The position numbers were made by a program, and so were the translations under genes. Of a stretch of DNA of 64,000 nucleotides, positions 48,201-61,100 are shown piece by piece. The notes beneath the pieces were generated by a model. That model did no database searches. It saw only the letters and a program-made list of their open reading frames with translations, and was not told the origin of the DNA. This stretch comes from Mansonella perstans. Lineage: Eukaryota > Nematoda > Chromadorea > Rhabditida > Onchocercidae. The first letter of the stretch is position 1; every line of letters starts with the position of its first letter. The DNA is taken from NCBI GenBank assembly GCA_037074765.1, contig JBAMDO010000575.1, positions 310,001-374,000 on the forward strand. The letters are read 5' to 3'.

Positions 48201-51200
48201 TCTTTGGGCTTTGTTATTATCATTATGCCTAATTTCATGGAAATTAGTCGAATCAGTCCGTTCATTCAGTTTAGCGAGTTCAACAAGTCACTTCCGCTTA
48301 AGTCACTTTATTTCATTTCTAAATTTAGAAATCTATCTCTTTTCTCAAATTGGGAGAAGTAATTCGAAATGTATTATGAAAAATTGAAGTCAGCTGATTA
48401 ATCTTGCTTCTCAAGTTGGTATCAAAAAGCAAAATGCTTTTTGAATAGCCTTGTTGTTTTGAAAAAAATGCTACAAGATGAAGTGAAATGTCATCAATAT
48501 TTATGAATCACTGTACTTTTATTTCACAGTATACTTATCTTGAAGGATATCACATGAAAATATTGCAGGATACAAATGGTGATATATGATGCATTTGTCA
48601 GATCAGTTAATTTTTCCAACAATCGGTCTCTACAGCAAGTTAGACAATTATTCGGTCTGTAATAGTGATACAGGAAATGTTCCATCGTCATTAAACAAAA
48701 TTAGCTTGCAAGCAATTTTTTGAATAACATTTTATTTTAAGCCAAATGTATTAATTGTCAAACCATGTGTTAGTGAAAATTTGATGCGATAGTTTCATAT
48801 AATTGCCGTCGCATAATTAAATTACTAGCCCATCAATTTATTTCGCTTAATTAATGACCCACTGCAAAATAATGACAATTTCATGGTTCGAAAATGCGCA
48901 TAATATTGCTGTTCGATAAGTTTTGCTGTCACCACTAAGTTTTTTTTTTTAAAGTACAATAAGTTAAATTGATACTTGAAATGTTTTGTTAGAAAATCTG
49001 AATTTGACAATAGAAATATGAAACTCTCATTCTATTGTTTGCCCATAATTACTTTACAATATTAATCATTAAACCATATGATTTAAAAAGATTGATAACA
49101 TGGTAATATGTCGTTTAGTGTCTGTATGTTTCGACATATAATTCAACAAATGGCACAATTCATCACATATGCCTCAAAAATTATTAAACAAATGGTCAAA
49201 TATAATTTATATCAGTAGAAAAGGCGAATTACGCTACCATAACGATGATGAATGAGTGGATATCGTCAATTGAATGCTGATAACTGGCAGATTCTACAAC
49301 ATATGAACCTAGCAAAGTTCAATGTAATTCAAGTATAGCAATGAGATTCAAGTGCCGACGCTTAATTTCTAAATTTTTTGTTTCCATTCACTTTTGAAAA
49401 ACATTGAAATTTAATTGAAAAGATGATAAAAGAAGGAATATTGCGTTTATTTGCTAAGCAGTAAAAGAAATTGGATCAAAAATAATTTAAGATATCTAAT
49501 GACTAGAAAAATATTAAGAAGTTTCAGTACTAAGGCAATACAAGCAATATGTTAAATTGTACTTGGCCAGTATTAGTGTATTATAATAACATTACTAATT
49601 AAAATGAAATCATCCTAAGTGTGACACTTATTTCTGAATACTGATATCATCTCGAATCATTATAGTGAAGGAACATTATTATCATCCATGGGTAATTTAT
49701 GTTGACAGAATCAGTAGTTGGAATCTTACATACTTTTTCAAAATTTTTTTCCCTTTTAATCAAATTATTCATTAATGTTATATGTATTGCGGTGTTATTA
49801 AAATTTATCAATTATAGATTCATTGTTATATATTTCATTCTGATAAAAAAAAATTTCGTAAAATGGGAGGAAAAGAAAGCGGTCCCATTTACTAAATTGG
49901 ATTACAACAACAATATCATAAAGCATTTTTGCTAGTTGCTTCTGTTTTATTGCTAAGATTGAGATCTGGAGAATTTTGTAGCCATTCCCTTCCTGATCCT
50001 ATTCGCCCGTTGATCCCTGATCGTCAGTTGAAGCGGTCGGTTTCCTTTTATCTAAATGTCCGCTTTCCTTCCTCAAAACTTCTTACACATCAATCTTACA
50101 TACACACAAGAGGCGATAGATAACATAGGTTGATATGCGCCAAACTCGAGCTATATAACCTTTTGAGCTGAGCTTATCTCTGCTCAATTCAACAAACTAT
50201 CTTTTCAATGAACTTCTAGGCGGAAGGCAAAGCTTTTATTACAGACAAAATGATAGAGTAAGTGAATGGACAATATAATCTCACCTTTTAACAATTTTGA
50301 TTAATCATCCTTTAACACTTCCTTATCCTTTCCTTCTCTTACATTTTGCGCTCTTGTCCTCTTTCTAAATCCTTTCATTTTCTCAGCTAATTCAAATAAC
50401 CAATCGAATTCAGTCAAATCAAATTATATATTTATGTAACAAATGCATCATCTGTACTACAGATGCCATTTACACGCTTCAATGAACTATCGTTGTTCAT
50501 TTACGTATCCATGATACAACCACTTTCAGATACTACGGTATTTCTCTTTGTTTAGGTGTTACTTTGAATAAGAAAAAAAATTCGAATGATGATTAGGTCA
50601 ATGAAAGAACGAGGAAATAAAAAGATAAAAAGAGAATTGAAGAATATGGAACATTTCTTTTTCAACAACTTTTAACTTATTAAAATGCAATTGAGCAAAT
50701 GATTAAAAATATGTCCATTAATAAATGAAAAATACTAATGAACTTTTATTTTCATTAATTATTTCATTTCTTACTGCGTACTTGTCTCTATTTTTATAAG
50801 ATGTTTTATTTTTGAAGAAAATTTTCAAATTATTAAAGAAGTTTTCCGTGGGATTATTTATCTGCAATGATGCCATGAAAATAAAATTCGCCCGTAGCCA
50901 TTCGTGATTTGAAGATTTCACAAATTAATTCTCAACTTTGTCTTCAATTCAAAGAAGAAAAAAGATTTACTATTGATTTCCACAATTTTCCGCCGTTTAA
51001 TTAATCTATTTGTAATCAAAAAAAATGGAGAAGAGAGAAAGAATGAAATTTGTAAGAGGACATTTGAAGCTGGAGAAGCACCAAAGGTTCAAGGTTTTCC
51101 TTTCTTTCTGTTTATACCGTCTGTAACCACGGATTATCACCATGTTGACGGATAAACTCATATGCAAATTCCGTCACTGTTGTGTCGGATATTGTCAAAA

Positions 51201-54200
51201 GAACCAAAAACAAAAAATCTTCCCAATATGCAAATGATACATAAATGCATCGTCCGAATCTCATATTTTTTGACCGCGTAATTCGACACCCATCCATGAA
51301 GAACTTTTTTTATTTACGAGAGATGACGGAAAAGGATAAAGTAAATAAAAAAGAAGAAATACATTTACAGTGTAATGTAATAGGTTGAGTGCCATACATA
51401 CTCTTTTTTAAACTATTCTATTCACTTCGATGATTAGTTAAATTTCATTTTCAAGTTTACTATCAAACAATGACTAAACAAACAAACAAATCAAAATGTA
51501 GTATCTAATACTTAACTGAAATCTTCGAAATATATATATATATATTATAAATTAACAATAAATTATATTTATTGATATGCTATGCAAAAGATTTCGTAGG
51601 ATTTATGCAAAAGGATTTTGCGGTGAAATTATATGAAGAACAGTTCAAAACAAATAGCAAGTTAAAATAAAAATGGATAATAAATCTTTAAAATATTTTT
51701 CCCTAAAAACAAAACAAAAGAGAAATGCCATTCCTTTGAACACTTTTTGCTATTCATACATTCAATAGTTAAGCTAATTCATTGAGCAAATGAAAATTTT
51801 CTGTTTTTATAAAAATTAAATTTACAAAATAAATATTAAATAAATATTAACTACGAATTCTAATATAAAACAATTAAAAATAAAAGACGAATTCTTTTTC
51901 TTGAAATATATTTAGCAAAAATCCGCAACGTTTTTTTTTTTTTGTTGGAAATGCTTAAATTCTAACAAATCCATCTAAAATATATATCAACAATAAGCGT
52001 GTAAAAATTTTTTCCAAATCCACAACTTTTTATTAAATGTTGAAAAACAAACGGCGGATTAAAAAAAAAAGAGTTGAACATTTCATAAATGAATTGTTCT
52101 TGCTAAAAAAATAGTAATAGATCCAAATTATTTCAAAGTGCCTGAATCCATTTAAATAATAATTGATTGATCCAAATGCATTAACTCAATTTTTTAAATG
52201 GTTTCAGAATTTGTTTCATTCAAAAATCACTTCTTTAGTTCTATGTTTCCAAGAATCTTTGTCAGCTTTTCTGAGACAGCAAAAAGTTTTTTGAATATTT
52301 CAATGTACAAGACATATCACTAGCAAATGTTATTTTGCAATTTCAGCACGCGTTTTACGGAAAGTTGAAAAAAATCAAGCAGTATATCTTCTTTCTTTTC
52401 TGCCTTCCACATTACACTAAGACTTGGCTCATGAAACTTAAACATGACTTTCCTCTTACGGCCCTTCTTACAGTTTAATTGTTAGACTTGGCTCATTAAA
52501 AATAGCTGTCTATAGCCTAACAAATTTAAAAAAATAAGAAAGATAGAGAGGGAAAGGTAGAAAGAAATTGTTGATCGAAAAGATATGATTCGCTTCTTTA
52601 AAAATAAAATATTTAAAACAAATTTCATTTTATTTATAAATGTCATTGGATTGTCATAGCCTTACTTACTTGTACAGTGTAAAGTTAGATAAGAATGATA
52701 ATGTTGTAATGTAAATATATTATTGGAAGAATCTTTTTTTTGTCCCTAGTTTTCTTCATTTTATTTTTTGTAAGAGAGAGAGGGAGAGATAAATTTCAGG
52801 TTGTTTGTTTGTCAAACTGGAACTAATTGATTTTGCCATTGTTTTTCATTTTTTCTTTTTTTATTTTTGGTTTACACATCAATCAATTTGTTTCTTTCAC
52901 TTTAGATGGCAGAAATGAAGGTGATAGTGAAAATGCGAAAGAGAGAGAGAGAGAAAGAAAGAGAAACTTAAGGAACTTGCCGAATCTCGATGGAACTGTC
53001 ATCCAGTGTATTCTTTTTAAAAAAAAGGCAAACTCTTTGATGTTACCGTCCTAACACCCACATTTATAATAGAAAGATCGAGATCACTGATTTAAACTCA
53101 TCATGGGAAGTTTCTTTCCTCTCTTTAAACGTCATACACTATTTCAATTCTCTAAATATCTTTCATTTTTCAAAAATTTTCCAACTTTTCCCTTTCCTTT
53201 TTTTTCTTCATTCTACTCATTCAGCCATGATACACCAGAATTCAAAAATAAGTACAAAGCATTTTCGCCCTTTCTAATCATTTCTTTCTTTTTGTTTTTC
53301 TTGCCTTTCATTTTGCATCTTTTATTTCTTTCTCTTGCTTTTCCTATCTTTTGTTTTACACCATTTTTCCAGGAAAGCAAATTTTATGAACTTCTTATAT
53401 TGAAGTATTTGTTGATAAAAATGATTTTGTACTGTTTAAACTGATAGGATAAGTATCAATAGCATGACATTAAAGAGATTATATCGAAGGTCGGATTGAA
53501 TACAATTCAGATGGAATTACTTTGAAATAACCATAAAGAGCTTTTAACTTGATGTGATTATTCAAGAGATTTGAATCACACTTGAAAGACAATCTCTCTG
53601 AATTGGATGCAAACAAGTTAACTTCGACAACGCGATTACATAACTGTATAATTATATCATCGCATGTTATGTAATCGTTAAATGATTGCAAATTATTAAT
53701 CAGAATATTGAAATTAATATTGATATTTCAATCTAATCACTTAATAATAATTTCACGATTTTTCATCACTAAGAATACTGTAATACTTTTCATAATATTT
53801 AATTGTTTCTGGAAAAAAAATTAATTTTTAGTTCATTTAATTAAATTTTACACCTGAGTTCTGATAAATGAGTAATATGGGGTTGAAACTTTAAGACAAT
53901 TTGTCCAAAAGTATTAAAAAAACAGACTAGCACTTTGAAATTTTAAATTGGAACTTAAGCGGGAAGTTAAAACAATTAATCGGTTCGCAAAAGGGGAAAA
54001 ACTTGTTTTCTGTTTGTTTTATTTTATTTCTTACCGCTACTATCATTCCTATCAGACGTTCGAAGAAGTTCATTTCTGCAATTAACAACCTGTTAATTAT
54101 CAATGTTCTATCGAAAAGAGATGAAAATTAAGAAGTTTTTTTACTAACAATCTGAGCAATACTTTTTTTCCATTCCTTTTGTCCCTGCCTCAAATAGTAC

Positions 54201-54884
54201 ATTGTCCCTTAAAAGTAAAAAATTAAAAATAAAACAAAATCTTAAATTTCAAGGCAAACAGTCAATTATATCGTCCGTAATATCAAGAACTAAAGAACGT
54301 AATAAGTAATTCAGTGGAGTGGTATCCTGAATATAAATGAAGGAATATTCTTAGTTTCAAGTGCCACAACTTAAGCCAATTCATGATATTATTCGAGTGT
54401 TCTGTTCTTTTTTTCTTGGCATCGAAAATGTACTGCTGATCTATAGATTTAACTGAACAATCTAGATAAAACAAGTATTAGAAAATCTCAACTTTAAAAA
54501 ATTGAATTTGCAAAAATTAAAGTTAGTCACATTTGAGCCGCAAATAGCACACGTAACTTTACCTAATGATTTTTCATTTTGCATTTCTCAACCTCAATAG
54601 TGATTTTTTTTTTTTTGAATCAAACATAAAATATTCATTTAACAATGATGAATGAGGTGAAATTAGCAAAGGAATCCGTCTAATTTAACAAACAACTTCA
54701 ATAGCTTTAAATATGAACAGGTAAAAACAATTTTGAGTAAAAAATTTCATAAAATTGAAAAAATTTGAAGGATGATTTTTATGAAGTGGATTGATATCAT
54801 TAAAATGACTAACACTACGTTAAAACGGCGATTGAAGAAGTCATTAATTAACTGATCTGTCATCCAGATCGATTTATAGTTGGC
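45269..54884. other. 9.6-kb interval without a supported gene, T-box to ceh-13
   Basis: The T-box 3' UTR (AATAAA 45596-45601) is followed by AT-rich DNA with homopolymer runs, a short direct repeat (about 47215-47270), (TA)n near 51530-51545 and GA-rich tracts near 52770-52970. The open frames are short and low-complexity. A less AT-rich block at about 49930-50230 contains a TATA-like CTATATAACC and is the likeliest place for an unseen promoter or non-coding RNA, without proof. The interval lies 3' of both the T-box gene and ceh-13. Confidence 0.5.
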
Positions 54885-57800
54885 TTATAGAGATGGTGGC
54901 ATTAGTACTGGGGAATTGGTAGGAGTACCAGAAGATGATTCGGAGGACCAGGTGGTACCATCCCTGTTGATCGCTCTCTGTTGCGGTGGTGCTTTGCATC
55001 GTGTCAACGCTATACCGCCACGAGCCAGGAAAGCCTGCTCTTTTTGTTTCTTTTTCTCTTTCATTCGACGATTTTGAAACCATATTTTAACCTGAACATA
55101 TTTCAATTACATTGTAAAAGCATTTGTTTACATATTTACTTCGTATTTCATTTTTCTTATCACAACTTACGCCAACCCTTTTTATTCCCAGGAGAGAAGC
55201 CATTTCGTCTAGGATTTTTATTTGATTGTGGTAAAACCCCAGCGGCGGTTTGTAATTTCTTTTTTCTTATATTTTTACAAAATAAACTTCTTGGTTAATC
55301 TAGGTTTATTTTTATTTTTTTATTTTTTTTTGGTTTCATTCCTTAAGGAAGCTTTACATTTTAAGCTGCAGCAAAAATTAATGATTAAGTATTGATAAAG
55401 TTGAAAGTAATGAATATACTAGATGGACGCTCTCACAGCCCATATCCAAGGACTTTTCTGGATAGTTCATCACAAAAAAATGAATTTATCCGATACAGTT
55501 GATGTATAATTAAAAAATGTGCCATATTTATTGGATATCCTAACGATGTGACATTAATATTAGAAGTATGTTCTTGTAATTTTTAAATGGTTGTCGAAAC
55601 TGGTCATGAAATCTTCATGACTTTCATCAGTTTTGACAAACTTGGAAAAGTCTTCACTGTAAACCATTCCTGAATGATATTATGATCATTCCTTAGCAAA
55701 AACAACGATATTAATCAAGATGCAATCACTAACGAATCACTATCATCAGCTACCATATCGCAAGTCTTCATTATAGCTTTTGAAGTTAGTCGCATCGTGC
55801 TAATTGAAAATTTCAACCCATCCTACTGTAAGCTCTATATATCCATGGCTAATTTTTTTCATTTTGCAGCATTGCAGCAAGCAGATAGGAATGAAGATGA
55901 AATAATGTTAGGGCTGTCAATCTGTATGACATGGATCTTTTTCCAGAGCAAATTGGAAATTTGCTTCAAATCTGACAACCAATGAGAGAAAATACTGATC
56001 CCATTTGAAAAAGATTGGAAATTGAGATAGGCACATAAAGAAAAGGGTAGATACTAACGGTATTAGGCTTTGGCCTTATGCCGGAAAATCAATAACCAAT
56101 TCAGGGAATTTCGAAATTTATAAAAAAATATCGGAGAAAAAAATATAACTATTACAAAGAGAATATGGCTTTTATATTTCCGTCAACATCGATTAGACTT
56201 ACTGCCGTCCGATTGCCTTCCGGTTGATCAGCTTTATCAGCATTTCAATAAATTTGTTAAAGAATCAAATAATATACCAGTAGATTTCATACTTGAGAAT
56301 TAAATCAATAAACCAGTTCAAATTTTGCAAGATTTTAATTTCATATATATACTGAAGAAAAATTAAAGTATTTATATGGATAATATGCCTTGGCCCAATG
56401 GAATGATGCAATGGTAATCGATCAAGGCCTCGAAAAATTAGATAAAACTTTTTCAAATTAGTTTAATTCCAGGTTTGTTGTTAATGATCTAACATAGAGA
56501 GAGCAGTATTGTTTTTTGTCAAAAAACTATCAACTTTTTCTTTTCCTTCAAATTCCAGGAAAGAAATTAATTAATTTTTATGATTTTTCAAATGGATCGT
56601 GGAAATCATTATTGGCGACAGCAGCTACAATGATGGAAATAGCAGAAGTATTTATTGGAATTACAAAGATGGCTGAAAATTTATTAACTAATATTAATTA
56701 AAACATGCGGGAATCAGGGAAGTGACTGACGCTTTTTTTGATGAAAGAATTTCCCCGAAGATGACTTATGATAGCAGTTAGCTTGATTCCAACGGAACTC
56801 CCTCATTTGATCTTCAAACCGTAATTAAAAAGATAAATTAGTAAGTGATTTTGTTTTTTGCTGTTATGTAAAGAAGGAGAAAAAAAGAATGTTCGAAGAA
56901 AAAATTTTAATTAATTTTGAATTTATCTTTACCAGCAAAAAAAGCACATAAAATTTATCTAAAGTCAGTACAACTAAAAAGTCGTCGTTATTTTAAGATT
57001 TGTAAAATACTTAAAGAGATCTTTGTTTTTCAAACAACCAGATTAAATTCTTGTTCAAAAAAAGAATTTAATTTTTCAGTAACTTACACATAAATTTAAT
57101 AACTAAATATTTGCGCACTAAGTGGACAGTGGATAGTAGAGTGATGATAGGAAAAAGTTATTTTCATTACTGACATACTGCTTAATTGTTTTATTATATT
57201 CTAATACCTTCATTTCTTTTGTCGAAAATTTTTCTGACGATAATTTAGTGGGATAGAGCAAGTCAGATACAGTAACAGTTTGATTACTTGAGTTTCATTT
57301 AGCTGTAGAATTGATGCAATTTCGGCTCGTCTTGTTCGATTTAAATATTTCGATGTATAATATTCCTTCTCAAGTTCCGTTAACTGATGAGTTGTAAAAT
57401 TCGTACGTATCGCATTTGTATCCTTCACTACACGTCGTTTCGCTACTACAAAACAAAAATTTTAATTTTAAATAGATTAGTTAAGCAGAAAATTTGACGA
57501 ACTGGATGATGGTTATATGACTGCCCTAAATTTTGTATATACTTCCTTTCTTTTTCGTTACCAAAATTTAAACTTAAACAATGGCTAAAAAATTAAATGT
57601 TGTCCTATAAATACCTCTTTTTCTCGCTTATTAATGTTAATTAAATAAGTTCAAATATTTGCTACATCACAATATTTGGTTGACTACTACACATACGTTA
57701 GAGTATCATTTGATAACGCAGCACAAGTGATATGTCCGAAATCATTTGGTCATTGTCACATACTGAGCACCGAATCATTTGCTGAGAAGTATACAGAAAT

Positions 57801-58173
57801 GCAAACCTGATGATTTGGTGACAGTACGCTTGATATGCATCCATTTATATGTATTTGCAGCATTTGTTGCAATAGGAGAAGCTGCGGTTGCAGCTGTAAC
57901 CGAAGCAGCAGTAGCAGAAATGGAAGTAGCCGGATGAGGTTGTTCGGTAGGATGAGCATTAGCTGTTAGTTGATTCTGAGCATAATTGGTAGTGATAGCA
58001 TTTGAAATCCAATGTGAAGTACTTGGTGGAGGTAAATGATGCCCATATAATGAAGTTGGTGGATAAGGTGTTGTTGAGGTGGAAGTATAGCCAGCGGATG
58101 ATGACCATTCACCATAATGTGGATAAGTAGTAGGTGGACTGGAAGAACCGATGTAAGATTCGGTACAACTCAT
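54885..58173 (-). CDS. ceh-13: Labial-class (anterior) Hox transcription factor CEH-13
   Basis: Three exons on the minus strand, 57807-58173, 57288-57442 and 54885-55091, give 729 bases (242 residues). The N-terminus is rich in Ser, Thr, Pro, Tyr and Ala. Residues about 109-112 (YKWM, within TYKWMHIKR) form the labial-type hexapeptide that contacts the PBC/CEH-20 homeodomain cofactor. The homeodomain spans about 131-190, with [30 protein letters not shown] and [20 protein letters not shown]48, F49, N51 and R53 are intact. An intron falls exactly between homeodomain positions 44 and 45, a known intron site in labial and other homeobox genes. Family role: a nuclear regulator of anterior embryonic patterning. 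The exon 2 acceptor is a tandem GTAGTAG that can add or drop one residue (exon start 57445 or 57442). ATG 58173 opens the frame. Intron 2 is 2.2 kb. Confidence 0.93.
55092..57287 (-). other. Long second intron of ceh-13
   Basis: This is much longer than the other introns in this gene. It contains a foldback at about 55591-55639 (listed in the findings) and a + strand open stretch at about 56559-56701 following an acceptor-like AAATTCCAG. That stretch reads as a helix-like peptide including [20 protein letters not shown], of no recognised family. A size of 2.2 kb is compatible with intronic enhancers; nothing more specific is supported. Confidence 0.5.
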
Positions 58174-61100
58174 CGAAAAGGATCACTAGCCTAGAAGATG
58201 CTAAGCAATAGGTATATTTTAAAAACGACTATATATTGATAAAAAAAAAAAAAACAACAATGAAAATCACGATGAAAGAAATGATCACTGACCACTCGGA
58301 CAATCAGAGGTACTTCTTGATACACTTACTTTATAATAATCTGGTCAAGATTTTCCACCAACTGTGATCAGCTAAGTTATGGGAAGTATAGGAAGATACT
58401 GTACGGGTAAGATGTTATTTATGAATGCAAATACGAACACAACATGAGTGTAATTGTGCAACAACGTCGAAAAAAATGTTCACATACATATATCAATATT
58501 TAAAGTCGCAACTTATCGGTCGCAAAATTTATTACTTCATGGCTACGTGAATCTTCATTAGTATGACCACTTCTTTATTTATAAAGAACTAAAATTTAAA
58601 ATAATTTTCAACTCGAAAGGTTTACCCTACGGACCCAACACTATGATGCGATGCGATACTGCTGTTGTTCGAGCAATAAATCACGCCGTCGTACATATTA
58701 TTCAGGCAGTCTGTCATTCCACGAATCACACAGACACACATACACACACAGACGTATAAAGATGTAGATATAAACGTATACACACAGACGTATACAGATT
58801 TACATGTACACATACACATATAGAGTAGGAACAGAGTAGAACAAGACGGGTGTGTGCATGCGTGTCTTATGGGCGTGTTATTTGGCCGTAGAAAGAACCA
58901 ATGATGTAACCACCGCACTACGGTGACTTCCTCTTCCTTTCAACATTTTCAAAAATTTTCTTTAATTTGAAACCATTTATGGAAAATATTCTTGATAATT
59001 GTAAACGTGACATTTTAGAAATCTAAGAGAAATATACGTGATACGTGTAAACACGCATTAAATTATACGTAATGAAATTATGAGTGTGTGAATTTGCTGT
59101 AAAATATGAAGTTTTAGAAGGACAAGTTAAATTAATAGAGAAGAAATATTGCCAGATGGATTAAAATGGAAATGTTTCGGTAGAAATGATAGCAGCGGTG
59201 ATTTTACCCTAGCACATTGTATTCCCTCCAAGCTCTTCCATCTCATTAATCTTCTTTTTTCATCATATACCCACATACACACATACTGCTGCATGCAATG
59301 ATCCACACATATAACCGGTATTATTCTATCAGTTGCATTTTATAGTATAAGAAATTGCATTTCTTTCCGGACTAGTATGCGCATCGTTTTTTCTTTTGTG
59401 TACGGCTCAAAAAATTACTTCACACGATTCAACGAGGTTCATTTATTACTTTAAGTCATAAATGCGCTCTTTGATCATAAATAAACACCATGTGTTTTTC
59501 TTGAAAGTAATAAATATGTGTTTTTTTTGAAAGTGATAAATACAAGTCAATATCTATCTTTTTCTCTATCCATAATGACGAGTAAATTCTTAGTTCATAT
59601 GATGTAATTCATCCAAAATACCTGTAACCGAAAACTTTCATTGGATTTTCATAATGCTATTATTTAGTTAAGAAATCATGGAAGAAATTAAAGTCTTCAT
59701 CATTCTACCTAACTATATCTAACTATTCAATAATAATTTTGCATTTTCGGACTGAGCACCTTTTTCTTCAATAGAAATAGTTGACGAAATGAAGACATTC
59801 AAGTGGACTTTTGACAACCTATCTGATCAGCATGCTTTTTTTCTAGGCATCAATATATCTTAAAATGCATTGCATAACTTGTCATTTGTTTCCGAAATAC
59901 ATCCAAGCTAAAAAAGTTAAAGTTTTTTACTTTTCATTCTTTTTCTTCGCTTTCTTGTCATTTTCCAATTCTAAAAAAAAATTCATCAAAAATGGACTGT
60001 TTAATTGACAGAAATGTTTTTTCTGCTTGTTTGGTCATCTAAGGACAAGGACAATGATTCCTTTGATTTTTTTGATCAATCAATTAAATATTTCAAATGC
60101 CTTCTAGCTGATTTCATAGTTAAAAACAAGTAGTAACTAAATATAGTCAAACTTGCTTATCTATAAACGAGGACATGTGCCGGTCAGTCTCTTAATTAAC
60201 AGAACAGTGAGGCGCTAATTTTCAAGCAGTTTTCGAATTTTTTTTCTTTTTTTAAAATTTCCAAACTTCTTTGTTGCTCACAATACAAGAGGACATTTTA
60301 TATAGAAAAAAGTTTATCCGACTGAATGATTGTTTCTTCCTTTTTTTCCTTTTTTCTTTTTGTCATATTTCACCTTCAATTTATTTTCAATTTTTATGAG
60401 ATAATAAAATTTAAGAAAAAACCAGATTTTGCTGCCTAATTTTTTTTTTTTTTTTGTTTTTTAAACTTTATTTTAAATCCATCTGTAAAGGAAAATTGTG
60501 AAAAAAAAGAAGAAGAACTGTAAATATAAATAATTCAAAGCTTCAAATAGTAAACAGATAGACGGCTAATGGGAATCAAATTAAAATAATTTTTTGCAAG
60601 CCTTCCGAACAATAACAATCAGTTTTTTGCTCGTTAAATATTTGATCACACATCCGTCCGATCTCGTCATAAAATGCAATTTTAAAAGTAATAAATGAAT
60701 GGAAAATCGTTCGGCAAGGAAAATGAAAGATTTATTTGCCCATTTTTCATTGAACACGTGGTCGATACATTTGTTTCGTTGTAAAAAAAGAAAAACTCTT
60801 CTTTATTCGTTTTTTTTTTTTTTTTGTGAAACAAAGACAAGGAAAAGAGAGAGAGAGAGAAAAGAGAAAATTAAATTTTTTGACTTTTATAATGAAAATA
60901 CTTGAAATAAACATTTTTCGCCTTTATTTAATTGTTTTATCTGTTATTACTACATAATTGAATGAATAAATGATAAATGCAAGGAAATAAGGAAATGAAG
61001 TGTATTGGGAGAAATACTTGAGAAAGAGAAGAGAAGTTGGAACTATAATTTACATTCGAAATAATTTATTTCCATTCGTTCAATATAATTAATTACATAA

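Noticed and set aside
50885..50910. CGCCCGTAGCC, resembling the miR-100/miR-51 family
   Set aside because: The seed differs (GCCCGTA instead of ACCCGTA) and no hairpin is evident.
58622..58918. Cys/Val-rich minus-strand open frame
   Set aside because: Arises from the CA-repeat block; no coding evidence.
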